DNA of 48,528 nucleotides from Verrucomicrobiia bacterium (GCA_020439945.1 JAGRPB010000014.1:1-48528), one strand, 5' to 3'; positions 32,919 through 41,642 are shown, numbered from the stretch's first letter. A program made the numbers and translations. The notes: generated from the letters alone by a model not told the origin.

Positions 32919-35042
32919 TCACGCCAGCCCGCTGCGCACCATCAGCGCGGTGAGACCGGGGTCGCGACCCATGAACTCGCGGAAGAGTTTGGCGGCATCC
33001 TCGGAGTTGCCCTTGCTGAGCACCTTGTCGCGGAACTCGCGGCCGACCTCGGGACTGAGCACGCCGCCCTCGGCGAATCGCGTGAAGGCGTCTGCATCGA
33101 GCACCTCGGCCCATTTGTAGCTGTAGTAACCGGCGGCGTAGCCAGTCGAGCTGGAAAAGAGGTGACCGAACCGACGCACCATCGTGGGCGGTTTCGTCTT
33201 CAGGCGAACCTGGTATTCCGCCAACAGCTCTTCCATCAGCTCGTCGAGGTCGTGGCCCTGGTGCTTGCCGTAGTGGATGTGCAGCTCGAGATCGAGTTTA
33301 CCGAAAGCCAGCTGCCGGATCATGGCGGTCGCGGAACGATAGTTCCGCGCGTTGATCATTTTCTCGAAAAGCGATTCCGGAATCGCTTCGCCGGTTTCGA
33401 AATGGCGGGCGAAAAGATCAAGACTGACGCGTTCCCAGCAGAAGTTCTCCATGATCTGCGACGGTAGCTCGACGAAATCCCAAACTACCTTGACGCCGTT
33501 GAGCGACTTGATCTCGACATCGCCGAGCAGGTGATGGAGCAGGTGTCCGAACTCGTGGAACACCGTCTCGACCTCGTTGTGAGTCAGCAGCGCTGGCTGA
33601 TCATCCGAGGAAGGCGTCATGTTGCCGCAAATGAGCCCGAGGTGCGGTTTCCGTTCGCCGCCATCCAGCGCTGGTGGTTCTCCGGTGAAAAGGTAGTTCA
33701 TCCAGGCGCCGGAACGCTTCGAGTCGCGCGGATGCCAGTCGGCGTAAAATGAGCCGAGATGCTCGTCGCTCGCGCTGTCTCGAAGTTCGTAGAATTTCAC
33801 TTCGGGATGCCAGACCTCGGCGACGCCATCGGGCGCCGCTTCGCCGGATCCGGGTTCGATGAAAACGGACGGCTTTTCCTCGATGCGGACGTGGAAGATC
33901 CGCTGCGCGATCTCGAACATGCCTTCGAGCACGCCGTCGATGGGGAAATACGGACGCAATTCCTCCTCGTCGAAATCGTAGAGCGCCTTGCGCTGTTTCT
34001 CGGACCAGTAAGCCAGGTCCCACGGTTCGAAGGGCTCGGGCTCGCCGCCGGTTTTCTTGGCGCGAAATTCTTCCAACGCGCGTGTTTCTCGATCGAAGGC
34101 CGGTTTGGTTCGCTGGTGAAGATCCTCGACGAACTGCAGTGCCGCTTCGCCCGTCTTGGCCATGCGACGTTCCAGCACGTGATCGGCGAAATGCTCCTTG
34201 CCCAGCAGTGCGGCTTTCTCGTGGCGCAGATCGAGAATCTTCCAGATCAGCTCCGTGTTGTCGTAGTCACCGCTGTTCCCGATCGTGGTGGAACCCTCCC
34301 ACACCTCGCGGCGAAGCGATTCGTCTTCGGCGTATTCCAGCACCGGGATGTAGCTCGGCGCTTTCAGCGTGATGCGCCAGACCGGCTTCTCGTCGGTGCC
34401 GAGTCCCTTGGCCTTGGCTTCGCCGCGCAGGGTGGCCTTGGCTGTCTTCGGCAGGCCGGCGAGTCGGCTTTCGTCTTCCACGATCAATTCCCAGGCATTG
34501 GTCGAGTCGAGCACGTTCTCGGAATATTTCTGAGTCACTTTCGCCAACTCGGCCTGGACTTCTTCGAGGCGCTTCTTCTTTTCCTGCGGCAAATCAGCGC
34601 CGTTCTGCTTGAAATCGGCGATCGTTTCCTCAAGCAGGCGCTTCTTCGGACCGGTGAGGGCCAGCGCATCATCGGTGAGCGCGTAGGCGGCGACGCGTTT
34701 CCAGAGCCCTTCGTTGAGCGGGATGCCGGCGTAGAATTCCGACACCTTCGGCAGCATCGCATTGTAGGCCTCGCGCAGTTCGTCGCTGTTGCGAACGCTG
34801 TCGAGATGCCCCACTCGGCCCCAGGCGAGGTCGAGATTCTCGGTCGCTTCCTCCAGCGCGAGCAGCGTGTTTTCAAAGGTCAGGCTCTCGCCTTCCGCCA
34901 CTGGCTGAGCCAGTTGATCGATGGCCGACTTGGCCTCGTCGAGGGCGACGTTGATATCCGGTTCGATCGCTTCGGGAACCAGGCGCGACCAGTGGAGATG
35001 AAAGGAGTGATCGAGAAAAGGGTGGGTTTCAGATGAGGGCAT
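32919..35042 (-). CDS. M3-family zinc oligopeptidase (oligopeptidase A-like)
   Basis: 707 residues from the ATG at 35042. The zinc motif [11 protein letters not shown] has His496, Glu497 and His500, and the third ligand Glu lies downstream in DFVELPSQ. Flanking blocks typical of oligopeptidase A (PrlC) are [20 protein letters not shown] and the terminal [20 protein letters not shown]. The protein is cytoplasmic, with no signal peptide, and trims peptides released by ATP-dependent proteases. The N-terminal ~350 residues are helical with Lys/Glu-rich stretches, as usual. Gene ends at the shared palindrome with SulP. The region upstream has the direct repeats at 35095-35129. Confidence 0.93.
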   Translation of the reverse strand: MPSSETHPFLDHSFHLHWSRLVPEAIEPDINVALDEAKSAIDQLAQPVAEGESLTFENTLLALEEATENLDLAWGRVGHLDSVRNSDELREAYNAMLPKVSEFYAGIPLNEGLWKRVAAYALTDDALALTGPKKRLLEETIADFKQNGADLPQEKKKRLEEVQAELAKVTQKYSENVLDSTNAWELIVEDESRLAGLPKTAKATLRGEAKAKGLGTDEKPVWRITLKAPSYIPVLEYAEDESLRREVWEGSTTIGNSGDYDNTELIWKILDLRHEKAALLGKEHFADHVLERRMAKTGEAALQFVEDLHQRTKPAFDRETRALEEFRAKKTGGEPEPFEPWDLAYWSEKQRKALYDFDEEELRPYFPIDGVLEGMFEIAQRIFHVRIEEKPSVFIEPGSGEAAPDGVAEVWHPEVKFYELRDSASDEHLGSFYADWHPRDSKRSGAWMNYLFTGEPPALDGGERKPHLGLICGNMTPSSDDQPALLTHNEVETVFHEFGHLLHHLLGDVEIKSLNGVKVVWDFVELPSQIMENFCWERVSLDLFARHFETGEAIPESLFEKMINARNYRSATAMIRQLAFGKLDLELHIHYGKHQGHDLDELMEELLAEYQVRLKTKPPTMVRRFGHLFSSSTGYAAGYYSYKWAEVLDADAFTRFAEGGVLSPEVGREFRDKVLSKGNSEDAAKLFREFMGRDPGLTALMVRSGLA

Positions 35043-35094
35043 GGTGGCGGGAAATGTAGGGCGGATTGGCGCGCCGTCCAATGCCTTGAACTCT

Positions 35095-35129
35095 ACCCTG
35101 TTGAGTCCGTGACCTGACCCTGTTGAGTC
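35095..35129. repeat. Two 13-bp direct repeats (accctgttgagtc), period 22 bp
   Basis: accctgttgagtc occurs at 35095-35107 and 35117-35129. This is downstream of the CxxCH/prenyltransferase-repeat gene stop and ~50-90 bp upstream of the M3 peptidase start. The 22-bp spacing puts both on one face of the helix, which would fit a protein-binding site. Related motifs appear at 24701-24735 and 41604-41642. Confidence 0.45.
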
Positions 35130-35144
35130 AGCGGAAAAAGAGAG

Positions 35145-36071
35145 TCAGATTCCCGCTTCGAGCAGTCCGATCACCGCCCAGGCGGATCCCCAGAAGTCGG
35201 AGACACGCGTGGACTTGGTTCGATCCTTCGTACTCTTCGTTTCCCAGTGACCATCCTCCGCTTGGCCCTGAATGAGGAAATCCCGGGCTCTGGAGATGAC
35301 TTCCGACATTCTGTCATCTTTGACGCGGCTGCGTCCGAGGGCGAACAACGCCTGACCGGTGGCCTCGGGATCGCTGCCTTCGCCATCGATCCAGCTCCAG
35401 CCTCCGTCCGGGTTCTGGCGGGCGAGCAACTGATTCAACGAAGCGGCATCCTTTCGCAGATAGGCATTCATGGCAAACCACTCGGTGGTTTTTGCGGCTG
35501 AGTAGGAATCGTCAATCGGCTTGACTCCGAGCGCAGAGATGGCCCATTGGTTGGATACTGCCTGGGTTTCGTCCCGGGGACGTTTTTGACGAGGCAATTG
35601 TCCACCCGGAGCCCAGTTGCCATCGTCGTTCCGATTGTCGGCGACGATTTTCAGGAGGCGTTCTTTGGTGCTTTCGCGGAGCTGATCCGCGGAGGCGGAA
35701 ACAAGGAGCTGGCTGACGCCTTCGACATTCCGGTCACCCTGAACTTCCCCCGGTTTTGGCTGGTTGTCGGGCTGCTTGGGATCGGGTTCGATCGGCGTGA
35801 GAAAAGATTCGACCACCCAATTGCGCTGTTGTTCGAGTGCTCCTTTCTCGACCGAGTAGCCTTGTTTCAGCGCCAAATCTTTCGCCCACACAAAAAAGGT
35901 GGAGTGATGGCAGGACACGCAGGCTTTCTCCTCGATCCACCAGGTGCCCTCTTCCTCCAGATAGGGGAGCGCCCGTTCCACCGCATCCTGAATGTCGCTT
36001 CCTGACTCGGAGCCGTTCGCTGCCTCAGTCAGGGAAATTACGATACTGATCGATACCGCCAAACGTTTCAC
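35145..36071 (-). CDS. Exported protein with a CxxCH motif and prenyltransferase/squalene-cyclase-like repeats
   Basis: 308 residues from a GTG start at 36071 (MKRLAVSISIVISLTEA as signal). Near the mature N-terminus WWIEEKACVSCHHSTFFVWA carries CVSCH (Cys51, Cys54, His55), a haem-c attachment motif. The rest is an alpha/alpha-barrel-like array: NRNDDGNWAPGGQ, QAVSNQWAISALGVK, NQLLARQNPDGGWSWIDGEG, DPEATGQALFALGRSRV and GQAEDGHWETKSTKDRTKST each match a repeat of squalene-hopene cyclase/prenyltransferase folds. The DxDD protonation motif of true cyclases is absent, so it is unlikely to cyclise terpenes. Role unknown, perhaps a haem protein binding a glucan or lipid. Stands alone. Confidence 0.78.
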   Translation of the reverse strand: MKRLAVSISIVISLTEAANGSESGSDIQDAVERALPYLEEEGTWWIEEKACVSCHHSTFFVWAKDLALKQGYSVEKGALEQQRNWVVESFLTPIEPDPKQPDNQPKPGEVQGDRNVEGVSQLLVSASADQLRESTKERLLKIVADNRNDDGNWAPGGQLPRQKRPRDETQAVSNQWAISALGVKPIDDSYSAAKTTEWFAMNAYLRKDAASLNQLLARQNPDGGWSWIDGEGSDPEATGQALFALGRSRVKDDRMSEVISRARDFLIQGQAEDGHWETKSTKDRTKSTRVSDFWGSAWAVIGLLEAGI

Positions 36072-36136
36072 GGAGTCAAACTAGCACGGAGGCGCTCGTT
36101 CCCACAAGCCTCCTGACAGGGAAAGGAACGATCTTT

Positions 36137-36910
36137 CTATTCGACCGGGCTCGTTTCTTCGCTGGCCGCTTCGTCCTGCCAACTGGCTTGAGCGAAGCGC
36201 TTGTCATCTTCCGCCTCGCCATACTCCCAGAGCAGCTTGTCATCTTTGTAAACTCTGACACGGACACCGATCACTTTGTCGGAGGCCGCCTGATCGATGC
36301 GGCCGCCATCGCGATCGACATAGATCTCGGTCGGGAACTCGTGCTTGAACTCAATTTTTCCGTCAGCGGGAATGGTCTTCTTGGTCAGCTTTCCCGGAAT
36401 CGTTTGCAGCCGATCGATCTTCTCCGCTCCCACGGCGAGCTGCGCATAGCGGTTACCGCGGGTATCGACCACATCATTGACGTAGATCTCGTAGCGGATA
36501 TCGACGTCGGTGATCGCAGATTTGCTTTGGTTATACACAACCAGGGTGTATTCGTAGGGAACGGTTTTCAGGCGATCCTGGACCATGATTCCGTCCTTGG
36601 TGGAACGCTTGAGCATCTCCAGATCGCTGTACAATCGGAAACGGTAACCTGTTGCCGCGGGATTGGCCTTGATCCATTCGGTGATGTAGACTTGGTCTTC
36701 GAGAGAAAGATTCTCGATGGGAACGCCGTAGGTGTTGTTTCCCATTTTCAACTCAACGGAATCGTCGGTGTAGGAAACGATTTCGGCATTGATCTTTCGT
36801 CCCTGCTTGTCGGTGAATTCCCGGGCGTTGAGAGAGGTGAAAATGAGCGCCCCGAGGACAAAAGTTGTTCCGATCAACGGGAGTTTGAACAAAAGAGATC
36901 TTGTGCTCAT
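36137..36910 (-). CDS. Exported SLA1-homology (SHD1-like) protein, copy 1
   Basis: 257 residues with a signal peptide (MSTRSLLFKLPLIGTTFVLG, to LNA near 29). The following ~55 residues form an SHD1-like unit: REFTDKQGRKINAEIVSYTD, VELKMGNNTYGVPIENLSLE, DQVYITEW. The remaining ~160 residues are a beta-rich domain with no recognised match (YEYTLVVYNQSKSAITDVDI, then YEIYVNDVVDTRGNRYAQLA). Start has an AAGGA site 5 nt upstream, one of few clear Shine-Dalgarno sequences here. The gene at 39845 is a diverged paralogue with the same domain order. Such proteins are common in PVC bacteria; function unknown. Confidence 0.82.
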   Translation of the reverse strand: MSTRSLLFKLPLIGTTFVLGALIFTSLNAREFTDKQGRKINAEIVSYTDDSVELKMGNNTYGVPIENLSLEDQVYITEWIKANPAATGYRFRLYSDLEMLKRSTKDGIMVQDRLKTVPYEYTLVVYNQSKSAITDVDIRYEIYVNDVVDTRGNRYAQLAVGAEKIDRLQTIPGKLTKKTIPADGKIEFKHEFPTEIYVDRDGGRIDQAASDKVIGVRVRVYKDDKLLWEYGEAEDDKRFAQASWQDEAASEETSPVE

Positions 36911-37019
36911 GAGTCCTTGTTAACGAAGCAAAACAAGAACGACAAGCCCGAAAAACAGAATTTTTCCGCAAGCGAATAGGGAGGAAATCGATCGCCCTGA
37001 AGCGTTCCCGGCGGCAAGG

Positions 37020-37769
37020 TCAGCGCCGGATCCACAGACTGGCCTGTGAGGTGCTGATCTGGAATTTCCGCTGATGATCCCGGATCAGAAAAGGCAGTTC
37101 CGTGACGGTTTGCCGATCGAAATCAGAGGACAGCTGCGTTTCAAGATAGTCCAGAGTCAGCCCCTCCGGTTGATACTCGGTCGGAGTAAATTCCTCGAGC
37201 CACGTCGCGGGGGTGGCGAGGACGAGCTGACCGCCCGGCTTGACCAGATCCGGCAGGCGTTTCAGCAGGCGCAGGGGCTCGGACAGGCGGCAGAGAAGAT
37301 TGGCGGCATGGACGAGGTCAAAGCTACCCAGGTCGCTCGGTAGATTCATCGCGTCGCCGACTTGGAAACGGATTCGCTCAGGAATCGAATCGGCGGGGAC
37401 CGAGGCGAACAAGTCGTCGCCGAGATGGGATTCGGAGTAGCGCCGGTAGCGCAGCGTCTGGTCCATTCCGAGCCTGGCGGCGGCTTCGATGAACGATTGG
37501 GAAAAGTCGATGCCGATGACTTCCCCCGCCACCTTGCTCAGCTCGAATGAGGAGCGCCCCACCGCGCAGCCGAGATCCAGGGCACGGGAAAAGGGTCCCT
37601 TTTCGAGATCGAAGGTGTCGGTCACGGTGGCCACCGGAAATCGGAAACACGCATCGCTGAAACTGGCGGCGCCGATTCCTTCCAACGACGAACCCGCGAG
37701 GATTTCCTCGCGGGTCCCGTAGTGAAAGAGCAGGTAGGTGTTGAGAATCCTGTCGGCTTCGTAATTCAT
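37020..37769 (-). CDS. Putative 4-mercaptohistidine N1-methyltransferase (ovothiol-type, SAM-dependent)
   Basis: 249 residues. The N-terminus (NYEADRILNTYLLFHYGTRE, FPVATVTDTFDL) and the SAM fold with RALDLGCAVGRSSFELSK, EVIGIDFSQSFIEAA, FQVGDAMNLPSDLGSFDLVH, AANLLCRLSEPLRLLKRLPD and LVLATPATWLEEFTPTEY match the C-terminal methyltransferase unit of OvoA and its stand-alone relatives (TIGR04345). The known reaction methylates the imidazole N of 5-thiohistidine to give ovothiol A. No 5-histidylcysteine sulfoxide synthase gene is in the window. Start overlaps the aminopeptidase stop (TGATG at 37767-37771), so it is translated with that gene. Ovothiol synthesis remains inference. Confidence 0.78.
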   Translation of the reverse strand: MNYEADRILNTYLLFHYGTREEILAGSSLEGIGAASFSDACFRFPVATVTDTFDLEKGPFSRALDLGCAVGRSSFELSKVAGEVIGIDFSQSFIEAAARLGMDQTLRYRRYSESHLGDDLFASVPADSIPERIRFQVGDAMNLPSDLGSFDLVHAANLLCRLSEPLRLLKRLPDLVKPGGQLVLATPATWLEEFTPTEYQPEGLTLDYLETQLSSDFDRQTVTELPFLIRDHQRKFQISTSQASLWIRR

Positions 37770-38773
37770 CAGGCTTCGCCGCGCAGGGCACTGAGGAGAT
37801 ACTCGCTCGGGCGGAAATTCTCGATCAGGATTTCGTGTTGGTCGCCACGTTTCATCCGGACCTGGGCGATGTTGAAATTCGGCGTCTTGTGGGGGGCGAA
37901 GAGGATGTCGTCGTGGGTCGAGTTCTCGTGCTTCTTGAACATGCCGGGCACGATGTCGCCGCCGAGATGATCGTCGCGGCCGGTGGCGAGGTGGCAGGTG
38001 CCGAGCACCTTTTCATCCTGAATGTCCGCACCGGAGACGGGCAGCACCTGGGTGCCGAAGCCGAGCTCTCCGAGGGTACCGGTCATGGGATCATCGGCGA
38101 GTCGCTGGTTGTGGGCATCAATGGTCGCCTGGTCTCCCTCGATCAACGTAGAGCGAACGATATTCCGGTTTTCCACATCGAGCACCCCGAGGGTGCCGTC
38201 GGCATATTTCATGGGGAACTGGCCACGAGCATCAACCGGCACAAAGTAGACCTCCCCGGCGGGCAGGTTGGCGACGTCTGGCGTCCGACCCTGGCAGAGT
38301 CCGTGCGATTTCTGGGCCTCCTGGCCGTCGAGCCCGAGCCACGCCGTGAGAACGCGGCCGTCCTCGAGCGCAAAGTCGATTTCCACCGAATCGGCGCCGG
38401 TCATCGCGAGCCTCAGTTTCTCCGCATCGGCGCTCACTTCGTTGTAGTCAACCGCGAGGCCGGAATTGAGAATGATGTCGTTCACCCCGTGCATGGTCGC
38501 GCCGCGGAAACCGAATTGCTTGCACTTCTCCGTGAGTGGCGCGGTGGCCGAAAAAGTGGAGAGACAGAGGATGATGTCGTAGTTCGGGTAGATGTCCCGA
38601 TCCAGACTGAGCTGGTGGCCCTCGGCGTCGTAGCACTCGTCCTTGAGATCGAGATTCGAGCCATAGGTCATCGGGTAGGCGAACATCTCGCCGCCGGTCA
38701 GGCCGAGCGCTTCAAGACCACCGTCCTTGAGACCCAGATAGAATTCCTCGTAGGCCTTTTTTCTGAACGTCAT
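37769..38773 (-). CDS. M29-like aminopeptidase (COG2309), main frame; N-terminus displaced by a frameshift
   Basis: 334 residues in this frame, opening at an ATG at 38773 that is probably not the true start. The M29-type C-terminal part is intact: TPDVANLPAGEVYFVP, GTLGELGFGTQV, DEKVLGTCHLATGRDDHLGG and NSTHDDILFAP carry the Glu and His/Asp ligands expected for the two metals. Residues ~55-66 of the complete family sequence are in another frame upstream (see 38712-38960). Joining the two across the six-A run (38757-38762) gives a continuous M29-like chain of ~397 residues. These enzymes release N-terminal residues from peptides. Its stop overlaps the methyltransferase start. Confidence 0.72.
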   Translation of the reverse strand: MTFRKKAYEEFYLGLKDGGLEALGLTGGEMFAYPMTYGSNLDLKDECYDAEGHQLSLDRDIYPNYDIILCLSTFSATAPLTEKCKQFGFRGATMHGVNDIILNSGLAVDYNEVSADAEKLRLAMTGADSVEIDFALEDGRVLTAWLGLDGQEAQKSHGLCQGRTPDVANLPAGEVYFVPVDARGQFPMKYADGTLGVLDVENRNIVRSTLIEGDQATIDAHNQRLADDPMTGTLGELGFGTQVLPVSGADIQDEKVLGTCHLATGRDDHLGGDIVPGMFKKHENSTHDDILFAPHKTPNFNIAQVRMKRGDQHEILIENFRPSEYLLSALRGEA

Positions 38774-38960
38774 GGCCGTCTGCGGTGAGAAAGCCGTAGC
38801 CCTTCATCAGGTTCATGTCTTCGAGATCGATGAGCAGGCAAATGCGACAGCCTGCGGTGGGTTCGAAGACGGTCCCCAGCAGGCGGGTGAGACTGAATTC
38901 CGGAAATTCGCGCATTTCGGGATTTAGAATGATTTCGCGGTCGAGTAAAGCGGCGGTCAT
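38712..38960 (-). other. Displaced N-terminal segment of the M29-like aminopeptidase (different frame)
   Basis: The ATG at 38960 starts MTAALLDREIILNPEMREFP, continues ...TAGCRICLLIDLEDMNLMKG and YGFLTADGHDVQKK, and then runs out of coding sense to a stop at 38712. It reads like the first ~66 residues of the aminopeptidase downstream. The switch needs one base less in an A6 run (38757-38762; CAG AAA AAA GGC in this frame, AGA AAA AAG GCC in the next). It could be a sequencing or assembly indel, a true mutation, or slippage-dependent expression. Divergent from the SDR gene with 109 bp between starts. Confidence 0.65.
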
Positions 38961-39069
38961 GATTCGTTGAGGTTGAAATGAAGATGAGCATGGGACGCCG
39001 GCCCGGGTTTTTCCTTTCGCGGCGGGGGAATTGCTCCCATCGTTACGTCGGAGGCCACCACAAAAGACG

Positions 39070-39759
39070 ATGAGTGATTCCCAAAAAATCGTGATGATCA
39101 CCGGCTGCTCACGGGGTCTCGGACGAGCGGCGGCGGAGGCGTTCATCGAACGCGGCGCGCTCGTGGCGGGGTGCGCGCGTTCCGAATCGGCTCTGCGGGA
39201 ACTGGCGGAGCGGCACGGGGATTCCCACTGTTTTCGCGGTGTCGACGTCACCGACGAGCGGGCGGTGGCGGGCTTTTGCGACGAAATTGTCACTCGGTTC
39301 GGCGCGCCCGATCTGGTCCTCAACAATGCAGCGCTGATCAATCCCAGTGCGCCACTCTGGGAGATTTCCGCCGAAGATTTCGACCGGGTCATCGACGTGA
39401 ATCTGAAAGGCGTCACCAACGTGATCCGGCACATCCTGCCACCGATGATCGCTCGAGGCTCCGGAGTCCTCGTAAACTTTTCCTCGGGTTGGGGACGCTC
39501 CACGTCGCCCGAGGTGGCGCCCTACTGCGCCACGAAATGGGGAATCGAGGGCCTCACCGCCGCCCTCGCGCAGGAGCTGCCGCCGGGACTCGCCGCGGTG
39601 GCGTTGAACCCGGGTATCATCGACACCGACATGCTCCGGAGTTGTTTCGGAGACGGCGCCGGATCGTACGGCGATGCGACCGACTGGGCCGAGCGTGCCG
39701 TGCCCTTTTTGGATGGACTCACTGCCGGGGACAACGGGCGAGCCCTGACGGCCCCCTGA
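39070..39759 (+). CDS. Short-chain dehydrogenase/reductase (SDR)
   Basis: 229 residues from the ATG at 39070. Classical SDR signatures: cofactor loop ITGCSRGLGRAAAEA near 10-24, VDVTDERAVAGF, NNAALINPSAP near 88-98, FSSGWG, and YCATKWGIEG with the Tyr/Lys pair. The protein is short compared with the usual ~250, and the substrate-loop part is compact. It would oxidise or reduce an alcohol/ketone with NAD(P). The aminopeptidase gene diverges from it with a 109-bp gap; the next gene downstream (85 bp) is the SHD1-like protein with its own promoter-like sequence. Confidence 0.88.
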   Translation: MSDSQKIVMITGCSRGLGRAAAEAFIERGALVAGCARSESALRELAERHGDSHCFRGVDVTDERAVAGFCDEIVTRFGAPDLVLNNAALINPSAPLWEISAEDFDRVIDVNLKGVTNVIRHILPPMIARGSGVLVNFSSGWGRSTSPEVAPYCATKWGIEGLTAALAQELPPGLAAVALNPGIIDTDMLRSCFGDGAGSYGDATDWAERAVPFLDGLTAGDNGRALTAP

Positions 39760-39779
39760 TTTCCGCCAGTCGAAAGTGC

Positions 39780-39809
39780 TTGAAACCCACCCCTTGATGA
39801 TCTTACGAT
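39780..39809 (+). promoter_or_regulatory. Sigma-70-type promoter for SHD1-like copy 2
   Basis: TTGAAA (39780-39785), an 18-bp spacer and TACGAT (39804-39809) resemble the housekeeping consensus. The ATG at 39845 is 35 bp further, and a GGGGA ribosome site sits 7 nt before it. It lies between the SDR stop and the SHD1-like start, so the latter is probably transcribed separately. Confidence 0.4.
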
Positions 39810-39844
39810 GATCGGGTAACTCCAAGCCAAACAGGGGAAAAATC

Positions 39845-40588
39845 ATGAAAACACGGAAACCCGCCCAATTCTGGGCCAACGTGGCTCTTCTGGCATTGAC
39901 CTTGAGCCTGTCCGGTATTGCCAGAGGCGAATCGGAACTGCGAGAGTTTTCGAACTCTGATGGAAAAACGATCAAGGCGCGTCTCGTCGCCGCCACCGAT
40001 CAAACCGCGAAGCTGCAATTGGAGGGTGGCCGGGAGATTGAGGCCGGCGTCACCTACTTTTCCGAAGCGGACCAGAAATACATCGCTGAATGGCGGAAAC
40101 TCAATAAGCCTGAGATCGATTACAAATTCGAAATCGACTACAACAAGAAGCGCAAGGATCGCGAGACGCACAAGGAGGGCCAGGTGGAGGTTACCTATGA
40201 GACCTGGTATTACGAAGTGGAAGTCGAGAATCTGAGCGGAACCGATCTGGATGGCCTTGAAATGCAGTACAAGATCTACAAGACGGCCAATGCGGATGCC
40301 AACGATGCTCGCTATCGCGCGGAGGGATTGGAACGTGAAGGTCCCTTTCTCGTCCGGAAGGGGAAAGTCGAATTGAAACCCTTGCCCTACCTGAAATCCG
40401 CTTCCGCGGAAACCGAGACGATTCCGATCTCGAAAAGCCAATTGGATGGAGGCTTCTATTACGTCAACGGTGACAAAAGTAACAAGAAGGACGACATCGA
40501 CGGCTTCTGGGTGAAGATTTTTCACCAAGGCAAGGAAGTCTACGAGGTGAAATCGAGCCACAGCGCGGTGAAGAACGCCAAGTGGTGA
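39845..40588 (+). CDS. Exported SLA1-homology (SHD1-like) protein, copy 2
   Basis: 247 residues with a signal peptide (MKTRKPAQFWANVALLALTL, cleavage near ARG at 27). An SHD1-like unit follows: REFSNSDGKTIKARLVAATD, AKLQLEGGREIEAGVTYFSE, ADQKYIAEWRK. It is the same order as in copy 1 at 36137-36910. The second half is a beta-rich domain with matching strand layout (YYEVEVENLSGTDLDGLEMQ, YKIYKTANADA, GFWVKIFHQGKEVYE), so the two genes are paralogues. It is unusually Lys/Glu-rich. Clear GGGGA site and promoter-like sequence upstream. Function unknown; signal peptide suggests the periplasm or surface. Confidence 0.82.
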   Translation: MKTRKPAQFWANVALLALTLSLSGIARGESELREFSNSDGKTIKARLVAATDQTAKLQLEGGREIEAGVTYFSEADQKYIAEWRKLNKPEIDYKFEIDYNKKRKDRETHKEGQVEVTYETWYYEVEVENLSGTDLDGLEMQYKIYKTANADANDARYRAEGLEREGPFLVRKGKVELKPLPYLKSASAETETIPISKSQLDGGFYYVNGDKSNKKDDIDGFWVKIFHQGKEVYEVKSSHSAVKNAKW

Positions 40589-40720
40589 TCCCTCAAGTCG
40601 GCGGGTTCGACCGGAAGCTCGCCGGAAGGTTTGCGGGAAGCGGAATGCCCGCGATGCCGGGCGCATTCCACGCGCTGATTGCTTGCACAACGCGGCGCTG
40701 GGCTGTTAAATCACGCCCTT

Positions 40721-41569
40721 ATGAAAATCGGTTTCAATTTGCTCCTCTGGACCGGTCATGTGACCGAAGAAAACTTTCCCGTTCTCGAAAAGCTCAAGGC
40801 CACCGGCTACGACGGAGTCGAGATCCCGATTTTCGATCCCAGCGATCCCGCCCATTACGCGAAGATCGGGCAGGCGATGAAGGACAACGGCCTCTCCTCC
40901 TGCGCCGTCACCGTTTGTCCCGACCAAGCCCACAGCCTCATCAGCCCGAATGAAAGCGACCGTCGCGCCGGTGTCGATCATCTCAAGCGCGTCATCGAGT
41001 GCGGTCATGCCGCGGGCATCGACAACATCTGCGGTCCCTACTACCAGGAACTCGGCAATTTCACCGGCGAAGCTCCCACCGACACCGAGCGCGCCCACGC
41101 CGCCGAATGCCATCGCGAACTCGCCGAAGTCGCCCAGCAGGCCGGCATCCGCCTGACCATCGAATCGCTCAATCGATTCGAGGCTCACTTCCTCAACACC
41201 ATGGCGCAGGCATCCGCCTACGTGAAGCAGGTGAACCATCCGAACTTCGCGACGATGTACGACACCTTCCACGCGAACATCGAGGAGAAGGATCCGCTCG
41301 GCGTCATCGAGCCGCATCTCGACGTCATCCAGCACGTCCACATCTCCGCCAACGACCGTGGCACGCCGGGCAAGGATCACACCCCGATCAAGGAAACGAT
41401 CCAGATCTTCAAGAAAAGCGGCTACGACAACTGGATGGTGATCGAGGCCTTCGGCCGGGGGCTCCCCGAACTCGCCGCCGCCACGCGCGTCTGGCGCGAC
41501 TTCTTCCCGAATGTCGAGGAGGTCTATGAGTTCGGTTACCAGTACATCGTCGATTCCTGGAACGCCTGA
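40721..41569 (+). CDS. Sugar epimerase of the tagatose/psicose 3-epimerase type
   Basis: 282 residues from the ATG at 40721, cytoplasmic. A TIM barrel with metal ligands on successive strands: IESLNRFEAHFLNT (Glu), MYDTFHANIEEKD (Asp, His), HVHISANDRGTPGKDH (His, and the substrate-contact segment) and VIEAFG (Glu). The ExLNRFE block is the usual signature of ketose 3-epimerases. It would interconvert ketohexoses at C3; related isomerases are also possible. A separate exported isomerase lies at 18893. The gene has no obvious partner; its end faces the palindrome at 41604-41642 and a convergent L,D-transpeptidase gene. Confidence 0.86.
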   Translation: MKIGFNLLLWTGHVTEENFPVLEKLKATGYDGVEIPIFDPSDPAHYAKIGQAMKDNGLSSCAVTVCPDQAHSLISPNESDRRAGVDHLKRVIECGHAAGIDNICGPYYQELGNFTGEAPTDTERAHAAECHRELAEVAQQAGIRLTIESLNRFEAHFLNTMAQASAYVKQVNHPNFATMYDTFHANIEEKDPLGVIEPHLDVIQHVHISANDRGTPGKDHTPIKETIQIFKKSGYDNWMVIEAFGRGLPELAAATRVWRDFFPNVEEVYEFGYQYIVDSWNA

Positions 41570-41603
41570 GCCGCACCACTCTTTTTCATTTCCCCTGTAA
41601 ACG

Positions 41604-41642
41604 ATTCAACCCTGTCAGGTCGGCGACCTGACAGGGTTGAAT
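41604..41642. terminator. Perfect 18-bp palindrome between convergent genes
   Basis: attcaaccctgtcaggtc (41604-41621) and its exact reverse complement (41625-41642) flank a 3-nt loop (ggc). It lies 34 bp after the epimerase stop and 51 bp before the transpeptidase stop. No T-run follows, but the stem is strong enough to mark both transcript ends. Shares the aaccctgt core with elements at 24701 and 35095. Confidence 0.6.

Noticed and set aside
35145..36071. True squalene-hopene cyclase
   Set aside because: Far too short (308 versus ~630 residues), no DxDD motif, and a haem-type CxxCH at the N-terminus.
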